This document shows positions 25,717 to 34,586 of a stretch of 64,000 bases of DNA, piece after piece. Position numbers and translations under genes: made by a program. The DNA is from JALZAI01 sp038207565 (GTDB taxonomy: Bacteria; Actinomycetota; Actinomycetes; Mycobacteriales; Jatrophihabitantaceae): the NCBI GenBank assembly GCA_038207565.1, contig JBBQZQ010000010.1:1-64000 (forward strand), read 5' to 3'. The notes beneath the pieces are model-generated. The model was not told where the DNA came from. It ran no database searches and worked only from the letters and a program-made list of their open reading frames with translations. Numbering within the stretch: position 1 is the stretch's first letter; each line of letters opens with the position of its first letter.

Positions 25717-26585
25717 GCCCGCTCCGCGCGCCGGGTAAGCAGCTGAGTCCACACCAGGCCGGTGGCATCCAGGCCGACCCCGACCAGCAGGACCCATCGG
25801 CCCACCCCTGGCGCCAAGAGGAAGCCGAGCGGATCCGCGTCCATCGACGAGCCGAGGCATATCCCGAGCAATGGCAGTAGGGCCAGTAACGCTGCCGACG
25901 AACGGGCGCTCGCCAGCGCCGAGGAGACGGTGCGCTGCTGCTGTGCCCGCGCTGCCAGGTCGTCGCCGACACGGCCGACGACGTCCGCCAGCGGCGCGCC
26001 GGCCGCAACGGCGAGGCGCCACGCGGATCCGAGCTGCGGCAGATCCGTCGTCGCCGCCGGTGTCGGCGGCCGGGTCAGCGCGGAGCCGTCGGCGAGAGCG
26101 GGTAGGGCGAGCAAACCGGCGGCGTGTCGTGGCGCCGCCACCGCCGCCGCCCGCAGTGCGGCCTCGGGTCGGGAGCCCGCTGCCAGTTCAGCCTCCATTA
26201 CGCGCACCGCCGTGAGCAGCGCGGACGCGGCCCGCCGCCGGTCGCGCTGACGGGCGGCGTCGCGCCCGAGATGCCAGGCGGCCGCCGCAACGACGCCTGC
26301 GGCAAGGCCCAGCGGGGGACCTGCGCCGGCTGCCAACGGCAAGCCGACCACCAAGCCCACAGCCGGAGCTCGTACTGCGGGCAGGGCCATGCCCTGCGGG
26401 ATACGCAGCCGTGATCGCGGCCGAGCATCGAACCGGCCCGACTCGCTCAGCGCCCGCACCCGGCGGCGCGCGGGATCTTCTGTTGGCAGCAGAAGGAGCG
26501 CCGCCGCAAGGCCGAGCCAGCTCACCGCAACCGTGTTCATCGCAACCGTGTTCATCGCAAGGGCGGTGACCGCAACCGTGTTCAT
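25713..26585 (-). CDS. TadB-like secretion platform protein
   Basis: About 290 residues (Rv3658c type). T2SSF domain: LTAVRVMEAELAAGSRPEAA and LGSAWRLAVAAGAPLADVVG, with C-terminal helices including SSAALLALLPLLGICLG. The start is odd: ATG 26585 overlaps the tadA stop (ATGA) and opens a tandem repeat of 15-base units encoding MNTVA, giving three in-frame ATG candidates (26585, 26555, 26540) before SWLGLAAALLLLP. The frame also extends inside tadA to 26675 but that part is antisense-free overlap without homology. Confidence 0.85.
   Translation of the reverse strand: MNTVAVTALAMNTVAMNTVAVSWLGLAAALLLLPTEDPARRRVRALSESGRFDARPRSRLRIPQGMALPAVRAPAVGLVVGLPLAAGAGPPLGLAAGVVAAAAWHLGRDAARQRDRRRAASALLTAVRVMEAELAAGSRPEAALRAAAVAAPRHAAGLLALPALADGSALTRPPTPAATTDLPQLGSAWRLAVAAGAPLADVVGRVGDDLAARAQQQRTVSSALASARSSAALLALLPLLGICLGSSMDADPLGFLLAPGVGRWVLLVGVGLDATGLVWTQLLTRRAERA
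26526..26585 (-). repeat. Tandem 15-bp repeat at the tadB start
   Basis: Four head-to-tail 15-base units; units 1, 2 and 4 are identical (CGCAACCGTGTTCAT on the plus strand) and unit 3 (CGCAAGGGCGGTGAC) has diverged. On the coding strand each intact unit is ATGAACACGGTTGCG, so the repeat multiplies the start codon in frame. Confidence 0.95.
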
Positions 26586-27727
26586 CGCAACAGGGGCGGC
26601 ACGGTCGCGCCGCGCTCGGCGAGCATGGCCGCCAACCGGGACGCCCCGACCTGCAGCCCGGAAGCGATGCTCCACACCGGGCGTATCGCAAGTTCAGAAC
26701 CTGCCCGCTCCAGCAGGCCGATCTCGGCCAGCACGCGCTCTCCTGCGCGTAACCGGCGCAGGTGCACGACGAGGTCGAGGGCGCTACCTGCCAGCCCGGT
26801 CACCGCGGGCGCGTCCAGCCCGGCCATCCCACCCAGAGCAGCCAGCCGAGCCGGGACGTCCGCTGCCGAATTTGCGTGCATCGTCGCCGCACCGCCGTCG
26901 TGCCCGGTGTTGAGCGCGACGAGCAGGTCGACGATCTCGGCGCCGCGGAACTCTCCGACGACGAGCCGGTCCGGGCGCATCCGCAGCGCCTGGCGCACCA
27001 GCTCACGCAAACCGACACCGCCGCGGCCCTCGATGTTGGCCGAGCGGGTGACCAGCCGCACCACGTGCGGATGCTGGATCACCAGCTCGGCAGCGTCCTC
27101 GATGACGAGCAGCCGATCGGCGGGCGGGGTCAGCGCCAGGAGCGTGCCGAGCAGCGTGGTCTTGCCCGACCCCGTCCCTCCGCTGACGACGAAGGCCAAC
27201 CGGGCCTCGATCACGGCGGCCATCAGCTCGCTCACCGCACCGGGCATCGAACCCCGCGCGACGAGGCCGGCGAGATCGTGCCGTTCCCGGGCGAGCACCC
27301 GCAGCGACAGGGTCGTGTGCGCACACAACGGTGGTAACACCGCGTGCAGTCTCGTGCCGTCCGGCAGGGCGGCGTCGACGAAGGGCATGGCGTCGTCCAG
27401 GCGCCGACCGGCCGCAGCAGCGAGTCGTTGCGCAAGGCGGCGCACCGCCGCGTCGTCGGCGAAGCATGACGGCATCCTTTCCAGACCGCCGCCGCAGTCG
27501 ACCCAGACCGCGTCCGGACCGTTCACCAGGACATCGGTCACTCCCGGCAGCGCCAGCAACTGTTCGAGCGGGCCGGCCCCGGTCAGTTCGGCGCTCACCT
27601 CGCGTTGCAGGGTCGCGAAAACCGCGTCGTCGACGATCCCGCCCGACTCGGTACGAACCAGCGATCCGAGATCCCCCACCTCGTCACCGACGAGCCGGTG
27701 CCGCACCCGCTGTACCAGATCACTCAC
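26582..27727 (-). CDS. tadA: TadA/CpaF-type pilus assembly ATPase
   Basis: 381 residues (Rv3659c type), the motor of tad pilus assembly. N-terminal domain with VTDVLVNGPDAVWVD, then the ATPase: Walker A SGGTGSGKTTLLG, Asp box LLVIEDAAELVIQHPHVVRL, Walker B region RPDRLVVGEFRGAEIVDLL and the His box LNTGHDGGAATMHAN. All motifs are intact. Its stop overlaps the tadB start; the ssd-like gene ends one base before its ATG at 27727, so all four genes form one operon. Confidence 0.94.
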   Translation of the reverse strand: MSDLVQRVRHRLVGDEVGDLGSLVRTESGGIVDDAVFATLQREVSAELTGAGPLEQLLALPGVTDVLVNGPDAVWVDCGGGLERMPSCFADDAAVRRLAQRLAAAAGRRLDDAMPFVDAALPDGTRLHAVLPPLCAHTTLSLRVLARERHDLAGLVARGSMPGAVSELMAAVIEARLAFVVSGGTGSGKTTLLGTLLALTPPADRLLVIEDAAELVIQHPHVVRLVTRSANIEGRGGVGLRELVRQALRMRPDRLVVGEFRGAEIVDLLVALNTGHDGGAATMHANSAADVPARLAALGGMAGLDAPAVTGLAGSALDLVVHLRRLRAGERVLAEIGLLERAGSELAIRPVWSIASGLQVGASRLAAMLAERGATVPPLLR

Positions 27728-28378
27728 TCAGCACGCACCCTCAGTCACGACGCGCGCCGTTGCACGCAGGCCGTCCCACACGCCGGCGGCCACCCGGGCC
27801 ATCGCCCGCGGCGGAGCACCCGACGAGATCGCGGGCAAAACGCCGAGCAACGGCGCACCCAACATCCCGGCGGCCTCCGCCGGCGGGACCCTTCCGCGCC
27901 GCACGACCACCCCCACCGCGCCGTCCGGCGGACGCACGGCCCGCGCGGCCGCCAGGGGGCGCACCTCGGCCACAGCAAGCAGCACGCACAGCGAGCACAG
28001 CGCGATCGCTGCGTCACGCAGCTCGCACGCCATCCGTGGCAGGTCCAGCACCACTGCGCCGAGCTCCGCCGCCGATGCGACGACCTGTCCGACCGCGGGC
28101 GGGGACGGAGCCACATCCGCGGCGAGCACGCAGACCGATCCGCGGCGAGGCAGCCCGTCGTCGAGCAGGCGCGGATCCAGCCGGCCGCCGTCGAGCCGGA
28201 CCCCGGACCAGCGCGCGCCGGGGACACCCTCGATGCCGAGCAGCACATCGATACCGCCGCCCGACGCGTCACAGTCGATAAGAACGCAGCGCGCCGCGGC
28301 TGCGGCGAGCGCGGCCGCGAAGCTCGACGCACCTGCCCCGCCGCTGCCGCCGATCACCCCCACGACTGCGCCCGCCAC
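27728..28378 (-). CDS. CpaE/Ssd-like MinD-superfamily protein
   Basis: About 216 residues from GTG 28378 (VAGAVVGVIGGSGGAG); the frame is open to 28570 but would run into the divergent HAD gene. It has a deviant Walker A (GGSGGAGASSFAA, lacking the signature Lys) and the Asp motif VLIDCDASGGGIDVLLG. Rv3660c (Ssd), its positional counterpart, is about 350 residues with an N-terminal receiver-like domain, which is absent here. The role is probably polar placement or regulation of the tad apparatus or septum; the loss of the N-terminal domain makes this less certain. Confidence 0.75.
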   Translation of the reverse strand: MAGAVVGVIGGSGGAGASSFAAALAAAAARCVLIDCDASGGGIDVLLGIEGVPGARWSGVRLDGGRLDPRLLDDGLPRRGSVCVLAADVAPSPPAVGQVVASAAELGAVVLDLPRMACELRDAAIALCSLCVLLAVAEVRPLAAARAVRPPDGAVGVVVRRGRVPPAEAAGMLGAPLLGVLPAISSGAPPRAMARVAAGVWDGLRATARVVTEGAC

Positions 28379-28493
28379 GTCCCGAATCCAACCGGAAATG
28401 AACCGCCCGACGCGCCCGGACCACGCGCCCTGTGGACGGACCCACCGGCTGTGGACGGCGGAATTGACAGGCGGCTCCGTATCCTCGGTTGCT

Positions 28494-29294
28494 GTGAGGC
28501 CTCGCACCGCGGCGTTCTTCGACCTGGACAAGACGATCATCGCCAAGTCCAGCGTTCTCGCGTTCGGCAAGCCCTTCTACCAAGGCGGGCTGATCAACCG
28601 CCGCGCCGTGCTGCGCAGTGCGTACGCCCAGTTCGTCTTCGCCCTCGCCGGCGCCGACGAGGACCAGATCGAGCGCATGCGTGCCTATCTCGCCTCGATG
28701 TGCACCGGGTGGGACGTCACCCAGGTACGCGACATCGTTTCCGAGACGCTGCACGAGATCATCGATCCGATCGTCTACAACGAGGCCGTCGACCTGATCG
28801 GCATGCACAAGGCGGCCGGACGCGATGTGGTGATCGTCAGCTCGTCCGGCGAGGAGGTCGTGGCGCCGATCGGGGCCATGCTCGGCGCCGACCACGTGGT
28901 CGCCACCCGCATGGTCGTGGCGGACGGCAAGTACACCGGCGAGATCGAGCTGTACGCCTACGGCGCTGAGAAAGCAGTGGCGATCCTCGAGCTGGCGACC
29001 GAGCGAGGCTACGATCTCGGCAGTTGCTACGCCTACTCGGACTCGGTCACCGACGTCCCGATGTTGGAGGCGGTCGGGCATCCCTTCGTCGTCAACGCCG
29101 ACCGCGCCCTGCGCAAGATCGCCGCCGAGCGCGAATGGCCCACCCTGACCTTCTCCAACGCCGTCCCGTTGCGCGAACGCATCTCCGGGCTGCGTCCGGA
29201 GCACCCCACGCTGACCGCCACCGCGGTAGGCGCCGGCCTCGCCGTCACCGGCCTCGTCTGGTTCGCCGCGCGCAGGCGCATGGCGCATGCTTGA
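28494..29294 (+). CDS. HAD-superfamily IB phosphatase (SerB-like, Rv3661 type)
   Basis: 266 residues from GTG 28494. HAD motif I is FFDLDKTII, motif II VVIVSSSGEEV, the Lys of motif III in GAEKAVAILE, and motif IV SDSVTDVPMLEAVG. These define the IB subclass (phosphoserine-phosphatase-like and acyltransferase-linked hydrolases). A C-terminal hydrophobic stretch (AVGAGLAVTGLVWFAARR) may anchor it in the membrane. The substrate is unknown. It is divergent from the tad operon with a 115-bp gap, as in M. tuberculosis. Confidence 0.9.
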   Translation: MRPRTAAFFDLDKTIIAKSSVLAFGKPFYQGGLINRRAVLRSAYAQFVFALAGADEDQIERMRAYLASMCTGWDVTQVRDIVSETLHEIIDPIVYNEAVDLIGMHKAAGRDVVIVSSSGEEVVAPIGAMLGADHVVATRMVVADGKYTGEIELYAYGAEKAVAILELATERGYDLGSCYAYSDSVTDVPMLEAVGHPFVVNADRALRKIAAEREWPTLTFSNAVPLRERISGLRPEHPTLTATAVGAGLAVTGLVWFAARRRMAHA

Positions 29295-29550
29295 CCTGCG
29301 GATGACCCGGTCATGCCACGACGACATGTCGTCCGGGGGTTGCGCCGGCTACCCCCCGAGCGTCCAATACGGACACGGACGAGGTACGTCGATGGCGGTC
29401 CAGCCCCCAGCGGACCTCGCCCCGCACGGACGAACCGGGCACCCACGCGGCGACCGCACCACGCATAGGTGAGTCGACGAGGGACGGCGCAAGCCGACCG
29501 CGTCTGACATTTCCGCAGAGGCACGCTTGGTAACCCGTTTCGGCCGTGCC
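29295..29550. other. Intergenic stretch without a recognised gene
   Basis: Between the HAD gene and the terminator at 29551 no frame shows family resemblance on either strand. I see no tRNA and no riboswitch consensus I can name. Small frames present (for example from 29287 on the plus strand) have no ribosome site or conserved text. Confidence 0.5.
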
Positions 29551-29583
29551 CGACGGCGCCCCGGCTCAGCCGAGGCGCCGTCG
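29551..29583. terminator. Bidirectional hairpin between convergent genes
   Basis: Arms CGACGGCGCC and GGCGCCGTCG (29551-29560, 29574-29583) with an inner CGGCT/GCCG pairing and a short loop. It lies between the convergent HAD gene and the Rv3662c-like gene, 15 bases behind the latter's stop, and can serve both. Confidence 0.75.
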
Positions 29584-29598
29584 GTCTGCCAGCGCGGG

Positions 29599-30342
29599 TC
29601 AACCGCGCCGGATCGCCTCACAGATCGCGCTCGACTCCTGAGCGCCGGCGACCACTGCGTCGCAGCAGTGTCGTAGCCACAGCGCGATCCCCTCGGACGA
29701 CCCGGCGCGGTAGCCCACCAGCGCGGCGCGGTAGCCGGCCTCGAGCTCCCGATGCCCGGCCTCGACGACGACGAGCGACTTCGGATCGAGCCCCCGATCG
29801 ACCAGCGTGAGCCGCACAGCCGCGCGCGCGACCACACCGGACACCGGAGGAAACGCCTCGAGCGAGAGCAGCTCGCCGTGGACGACGGCGGCGATCACGA
29901 CCGCCGGAGCCGCGGTTGCCCCGAGCACCGCCGCCAGGGTGTCCAGCCGCTCGGGCACGACCCCCGCGGCCGGGCGTCCGAGCTGATCGGCATCGGCGAC
30001 CAGGTCGGCTGCGGCAAGCGCATGCAGCCGCGCCAGGGCCTGCCGGGGGGCCCGCGTCCATGTGTCGGCGAGCACCGGGATCGCGGCGTAGGCCCGCAGC
30101 GCGCCCTGCACGAGCGGATCGTGCGCGGCCGCGCCCGAGCGCACCGCGCTCAGTGCCGCATCCGCCCCGGACAGTGCCGCCGACGCCCACGCTCCCCGCA
30201 GCGACGACTCGGCCGACACGTCTGCCGAGCGGCGGCGCAGCGCCCGGTTGGTGAGCAGTGCGTCCACGGCGGCGCGGGTCGCGGCGACGCCGTCGGCCAC
30301 ACCGGGCAGGTCGAGCAGCGGGGCGAGCGGGTCCGGCGCCAT
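29599..30342 (-). CDS. Conserved protein, Rv3662c type (Fic-like helical fold)
   Basis: 247 residues from ATG 30342 (MAPDPLAPLLDLPGVADGV). Ala-rich, largely helical: SLRGAWASAALSGADAALSA near the N-terminus resembles the start of Fic-related proteins, and VIAAVVHGELLSLEAFPPVSG a degenerate Fic core without the HxFx-GN motif. It is the positional counterpart of Rv3662c beside Rv3661. It contains RHCCDAVVAGAQESSAI near the end. No activity can be predicted; the catalytic Fic motif is missing. The upstream extension to 30870 is antisense to the peptidase gene and was discarded. Confidence 0.78.
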   Translation of the reverse strand: MAPDPLAPLLDLPGVADGVAATRAAVDALLTNRALRRRSADVSAESSLRGAWASAALSGADAALSAVRSGAAAHDPLVQGALRAYAAIPVLADTWTRAPRQALARLHALAAADLVADADQLGRPAAGVVPERLDTLAAVLGATAAPAVVIAAVVHGELLSLEAFPPVSGVVARAAVRLTLVDRGLDPKSLVVVEAGHRELEAGYRAALVGYRAGSSEGIALWLRHCCDAVVAGAQESSAICEAIRRG

Positions 30343-30388
30343 GCCGACGACGCTAACGCCGGTGCAATTGTCGTACCGGCATGGGTAG

Positions 30389-31918
30389 ATGTCGGGCATG
30401 ACGAGTTCGGATGACCCGGTGCAGGCCGACCACCACGTGCTCGACGGCAGTTCGCGTTCAGCCGCGCCCGGCGCGCTGGGCCAGCAGCCGCTTGATCCCG
30501 CCACCGAAGTGGATTTCACCGTCGTGCTGCGCCGTCGCCCCGACGAAGCGATCGGCGCCGATCCGGACGATCTGACGGCCGTGACCGCTGCCCTCACGGC
30601 CGCCGGTCTGCAGGTCCTCTCGACCGATGCGCCCTCGCGCCGGGTGCGGGTGCGCGGGGCTGCCGGCCTTCTCGGCGCGGTGTTCGAGACCAGCCTGGAG
30701 GAGGTCACGAGCACCGGGCCCGACGGGCGGCAGGTCACGCACCGCCAGCGCACCGGGGACCTTTCGGTGCCTGCGCCGCTCGCCGAGCGGGTCATCGCGG
30801 TCCTGGGCATCGACGACCGGCCGCAGGCCCGCGCCCAGTACCGCACGGCCGCGCCGCACGCGGCCGGCACGAGCTACACGCCGGTGCAGCTGGGCGAGAT
30901 TTACAGATTCCCGCAGGAGTCCGACGGCAGCGGGCAGAAGGTCGCGATCATCGAACTGGGCGGCGGGTTCGCGCAGAGCGACCTCGACACCTACTTCGCC
31001 GGTCTCGGCCTCGCCGGACCGACTGTCACCGCGGTCAGCGTCGACGGGGCGCCGAACGCGGCCGGCCAGGATCCCCAGGGCGCCGACGGCGAGGTGCTGC
31101 TCGACATCGACGTTGTCGGCGGGCTTGCCCCCGGGGCGGCGATCGACGTCTACTTCGCCCCCAACACCGACGCCGGGTTCCTCGACGCGGTCAGCGAGGC
31201 CACCCACGCCGCTCCGACCCCGGCCGCAATCAGCATCAGCTGGGGACAGAGTGAGGACGCGTGGACCCCGCAGGCGCGTACCGCGATGGACGCCGCCTTC
31301 GCCGACGCGGCACAGCTCGGGATCGTCGTCACCGCGGCGGCCGGCGACAACGGCAGCACCGACGGGGTGAGCGACGGCCAGGATCATTGCGACTTCCCGT
31401 CCTCCAGCCCCCACGTGATCGCCTGCGGTGGGACGACCCTGCAGGCGTCCGGCGGCGCGATCTCGAGCGAGACGGTGTGGAACAACGGCAGCGGCAACGG
31501 TGCGACGGGCGGCGGGGTCAGTGCCGCGTTCGACCAACCGGCATGGCAGGCCAATGTCGGCGTGCCCAACTCGGGACGCGGTGTGCCCGACGTGAGCGCG
31601 AACGCCGACCCGCAGACCGGGTACCAGGTGCTGGTCGACGGCAGCGCAGCGGTGATCGGGGGAACGAGCGCGGTCGCGCCGCTCTGGGCTGCCCTGGCGG
31701 CACGTCTGGCCCAAGCCACCGGCGGGCTGCTGCAAAATTTCGCCCCGAACCTCTATGCCGGCGCCACCGAAGGGAGCTCGCCCGCCGGGTTCCTCGACGT
31801 CACCGCCGGTGACAACGGCAGCTTCCGTGCCGGGCCAGGCTGGGATGCCTGCACCGGCCTCGGGAGTCCGGACGGGACGGCGCTGCTCGCTCGCCTGCGA
31901 GCCGGGACGGGGGCCTGA
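30389..31918 (+). CDS. Sedolisin (S53) serine-carboxyl peptidase
   Basis: 509 residues. Pro-domain (about 1-150, with TAAGLQVLSTDAPSRRVRVR) then the catalytic domain. The acid triad is visible: Glu235 and Asp239 in DGEVLLDIDV, Asp320 in AAAGDNGS and the nucleophile Ser427 in GGTSAVAPLWA; the calcium site is in LDVTAGDNG and GPGWDACTG. Such enzymes are active at low pH, usually secreted after self-cleavage. No signal peptide is seen at the N-terminus (MSGMTSSDDPVQADHH), as in kumamolisin-type proteins. It is divergent from the Rv3662c-like gene with a 46-bp gap. Confidence 0.93.
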   Translation: MSGMTSSDDPVQADHHVLDGSSRSAAPGALGQQPLDPATEVDFTVVLRRRPDEAIGADPDDLTAVTAALTAAGLQVLSTDAPSRRVRVRGAAGLLGAVFETSLEEVTSTGPDGRQVTHRQRTGDLSVPAPLAERVIAVLGIDDRPQARAQYRTAAPHAAGTSYTPVQLGEIYRFPQESDGSGQKVAIIELGGGFAQSDLDTYFAGLGLAGPTVTAVSVDGAPNAAGQDPQGADGEVLLDIDVVGGLAPGAAIDVYFAPNTDAGFLDAVSEATHAAPTPAAISISWGQSEDAWTPQARTAMDAAFADAAQLGIVVTAAAGDNGSTDGVSDGQDHCDFPSSSPHVIACGGTTLQASGGAISSETVWNNGSGNGATGGGVSAAFDQPAWQANVGVPNSGRGVPDVSANADPQTGYQVLVDGSAAVIGGTSAVAPLWAALAARLAQATGGLLQNFAPNLYAGATEGSSPAGFLDVTAGDNGSFRAGPGWDACTGLGSPDGTALLARLRAGTGA

Positions 31919-31987
31919 TGCGCAGTTGACCGTGGGACTGAGAGGATCGAGCGATACACCGCCCATCCCCGCGACAGGAGCTGACTC

Positions 31988-32419
31988 GTGACGGTGACAC
32001 CCGGACAGGGCGCTACATCGATTCCGCGGCACGCCGACGAACCGTCCCTCGGAGCATTGGTCGCGGAGGCGTCCTCGTCGGTGTCGACGATCCTGCGCGG
32101 CGAGATCGAATTGGCGAAGCTGGAACTGCGCTCGTCGGTCAAGAACGCCGGGGTCGGCGCAGGCTTCTTCGCAGCCGCCGCGGTACTGCTGGTGTTCGCG
32201 CTGGTGTTCGGGTTCATCGCGTTGGCCGAGGGTCTCGTCGCGATCGGACTGTGGCGCTGGCTGTCCTACCTGATCGTGTTCGTGTTCCTGCTGCTGCTCA
32301 TCGCTATCTTCGTCGTGCTGGGCATCAAGAAGGTCAAGCGGGTCAAGGCGCCGCAGCAGACCATCGACACGGGCAAGGACACCGTCGCCTACCTGAAGGC
32401 AAACACCCGCCGGTCCTGA
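31988..32419 (+). CDS. Phage-holin-like membrane protein (DUF1469, holin superfamily III)
   Basis: 143 residues from GTG 31988 with AGGAG seven to eleven bases upstream. Domain order: polar N-terminus, amphipathic LGALVAEASSSVSTILRGEI and ELAKLELRSS, then two membrane helices (GFFAAAAVLLVFALVFGFIA and LIVFVFLLLLIAIFVVLGI) and a basic tail. It is the Rv3669-like position before ephE. Despite the name, chromosomal members are not linked to a phage here; function unknown. The epoxide-hydrolase-like gene starts two bases after its stop, so they are co-transcribed. Confidence 0.88.
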   Translation: MTVTPGQGATSIPRHADEPSLGALVAEASSSVSTILRGEIELAKLELRSSVKNAGVGAGFFAAAAVLLVFALVFGFIALAEGLVAIGLWRWLSYLIVFVFLLLLIAIFVVLGIKKVKRVKAPQQTIDTGKDTVAYLKANTRRS

Positions 32420-32421
32420 CG

Positions 32422-33369
32422 ATGGGATTCGGCCCGTTCCCCGACACTCCGGACAGCTCGATCGTTCTCGTCGACGGTCCGTGGACGCATCGTTCCGTCG
32501 CCGCGAACGGCATCGCACTGCACGTCGCCGAGATCGGCACCGGTCCGCTCGTGCTGCTGCTGCACGGGTTCCCGCAGTTCTGGTGGGCCTGGCACCGCCA
32601 GCTGGTCGACCTCGCCGACGCGGGGTATCGCGCGATCGCCGTCGACCTGCGCGGCTACGGCGCGAGCGACAAGCCGCCGCGCGGCTACGACGCGCCGAAC
32701 CTCGCCGCCGACGTGGCCGCGCTCGTGACCTCGCTCGGCGAGAGCGATGCGATGGTCGTCGGCAACGACCTCGGTGGCCTGCTGGCGTGGACGATGGCTG
32801 CCCGTCACCCGCAAACGGTGCGCAGCCTCGTCCTGCTCGGCGCAGCCCACCCGTTGCGACTGCGTTCCGCAGTCCGGCGCGACCGCGCCCAACGCCGTGC
32901 GTCCGGCTACGCGCTGCGCACGTTCCAGATCCCGCGCCGGCCCGAGGGTTTGCTGGCGCGGGACCCGCTCTGGGTGCGCGAGCTTTTCGACATGTGGACC
33001 GGCCCGCGCTGGCGGGGCACGCCCGGCTATCGGGCCGACGTCGAGCGCTACGCGGCGGCCATGCGCATCCATCCGGTCGCCTACTGCGCCGCGGAGTACT
33101 TCCGCTGGCTGGTCCGGTCGCTGCCCCGCAAGGACGGCCGCCGCTTCGCCGAGTCGCTGCGCACCCCGATCACCGCGCCCACACTGCACCTGCACGGCGA
33201 CTTCGACAGCTGCGTCCTGCCGGCGACCGCCCAGGGGTCGGGGCAGTTCGTCTCCGCAACCTACGAGTGGCGGGTACTCGACGGCGTCGGGCACTTCCCG
33301 CACAACGAGGTACCCGAGCTGATCAGCGGCGAACTCGTCCGTTGGGCCAAGCTGCATTCCCAGCATTGA
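32422..33369 (+). CDS. ephE: Alpha/beta hydrolase, epoxide-hydrolase-like (Rv3670 type)
   Basis: 315 residues from ATG 32422. LHGFPQFWWAWHRQ supplies the oxyanion motif; the nucleophile elbow VVGNDLGGLLAW has Asp as in epoxide hydrolases and haloalkane dehalogenases; the catalytic His is in DGVGHFPHNE. A cap domain lies between about residues 140 and 230. Position matches ephE of M. tuberculosis, between the holin-like gene and marP. Substrate is not predictable. The longer frame starting at 32251 overlaps the upstream gene and is not used. Confidence 0.88.
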   Translation: MGFGPFPDTPDSSIVLVDGPWTHRSVAANGIALHVAEIGTGPLVLLLHGFPQFWWAWHRQLVDLADAGYRAIAVDLRGYGASDKPPRGYDAPNLAADVAALVTSLGESDAMVVGNDLGGLLAWTMAARHPQTVRSLVLLGAAHPLRLRSAVRRDRAQRRASGYALRTFQIPRRPEGLLARDPLWVRELFDMWTGPRWRGTPGYRADVERYAAAMRIHPVAYCAAEYFRWLVRSLPRKDGRRFAESLRTPITAPTLHLHGDFDSCVLPATAQGSGQFVSATYEWRVLDGVGHFPHNEVPELISGELVRWAKLHSQH

Positions 33370-33385
33370 CGCTCGGCCGCGGGGG

Positions 33386-34582
33386 TCAGCCGTCGGTGCA
33401 CGAACCGGTGTCCACCGCAGCGGTCGACGCGCGCCCTTGCCGAGCAGCGGAGGCCACCTCGCCGGCCGTCAGCACGAAACCGGTGTCAGGCGAATCGACG
33501 GCAGTGGCGAAGACCACGCCGAGAACGGTGCCGTCGTCGGCCAGCAACGGCCCGCCGGAGTTGCCGCTGCGCACCACGGCACGCACGGAGTAGACCTCCC
33601 GGCGCACGCTGCCGGTGCCGTAGATGTCGGCTCCGTTCAAGGTGGACCGCGAGCGCACCCGGGCCGAGCGCACCGTGAACGGCCCGTCCTGCGGGTAGCC
33701 GAGCACCACCGCCGGATCCCCGGTCACCGCGGGCTTTGCTGCGAAGCGCAGCCTCGGGGCGGGCAGGTCCGGCACCCGCAGCACGGCAACGTCGCGACCC
33801 GGTTCGTAGCGCACGACCGTCGCTGACAACAAGTCGCCTGCGGCATCCTGCACGCTGACCTGACTCGATCCGGCGACCACGTGGGCATTGGTCATCACGT
33901 ATCCACGCGCGAACACGAAACCGGAGCCCTCGGTTCGGCGTCCGCACTCCGGCGCCGATGCGTAGATCTTGAACGTCGAACGAGCGGCGGTGCGCACCTT
34001 CGCCTGGACGGCGGGCGACAGCGTCCCTTCCGGCGGTGCAACGCTGACGATCGGCGCGGACGGCAGGTCGCCGAAGACCGGCGGGAAGCCGCTCCGGTCC
34101 AGGAAAGTGCGCATCCGGGCGTAGGTGCGCCGCATGTCGTCGGGGAGCACCTCATTGACCCCGCGCACGATCCGCGAGTGACTCGCGGCCGACGCGAGGG
34201 TCGGGTAGGGCGAGGACGCAAGCGGCACCGCCACCATCCACGACACGAGCAGCACGGCCACGATGCCGAGCACCAACCCGATGGACGCATCGACGTACCG
34301 GCTCGCCTCTGCGCGGACCAAGCGCTTCTTGACGTGGCTGCCCGCCCAGACGCCGATCACCTGCCCGAGCATCGCGACGAACAGGACGCATCCGATCGCG
34401 ACCGACACCTGCGCCCGTCCCTCGGCCAGGCGCGATCCGAGCGGCGCCGCGAGCTGAGCCCCGACGACCGCACCGGCGAAGAACCCGACCAGCGACAGCA
34501 CCCCGACGATCGCCCCGTTGCGAAATCCGGTGAATCCGTACCCGACTGCAGCCAGCAGGATGACGAGATCCAGGGCGTTCAT
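33386..34582 (-). CDS. marP: MarP-like membrane-anchored serine protease
   Basis: 398 residues. Four N-terminal membrane helices of the CvpA (colicin V production) type (1-120), then a periplasmic chymotrypsin-like protease with His234 (TNAHVV), Asp264 (GRDVAVLRV) and Ser342 (VRSGNSGGPL). Cys213 and Cys395 are placed to form the disulfide known in M. tuberculosis MarP (Rv3671c), which protects the cell against acid and oxidative stress. Downstream of the cupredoxin-like lipoprotein gene (four-base gap), so probably in an operon with it and the Nudix gene. Confidence 0.94.
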   Translation of the reverse strand: MNALDLVILLAAVGYGFTGFRNGAIVGVLSLVGFFAGAVVGAQLAAPLGSRLAEGRAQVSVAIGCVLFVAMLGQVIGVWAGSHVKKRLVRAEASRYVDASIGLVLGIVAVLLVSWMVAVPLASSPYPTLASAASHSRIVRGVNEVLPDDMRRTYARMRTFLDRSGFPPVFGDLPSAPIVSVAPPEGTLSPAVQAKVRTAARSTFKIYASAPECGRRTEGSGFVFARGYVMTNAHVVAGSSQVSVQDAAGDLLSATVVRYEPGRDVAVLRVPDLPAPRLRFAAKPAVTGDPAVVLGYPQDGPFTVRSARVRSRSTLNGADIYGTGSVRREVYSVRAVVRSGNSGGPLLADDGTVLGVVFATAVDSPDTGFVLTAGEVASAARQGRASTAAVDTGSCTDG

Positions 34583-34586
34583 CCGT

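Noticed and set aside
31988..32419. Holin-like gene as a sign of a prophage
   Set aside because: No phage structural, lysin or integrase genes are nearby, and the gene stands in conserved chromosomal order.
30458..32518. 686-codon minus-strand frame across the S53 peptidase and holin-like genes
   Set aside because: It covers three genes in antisense and shows no domain; the plus-strand genes have complete catalytic motifs.
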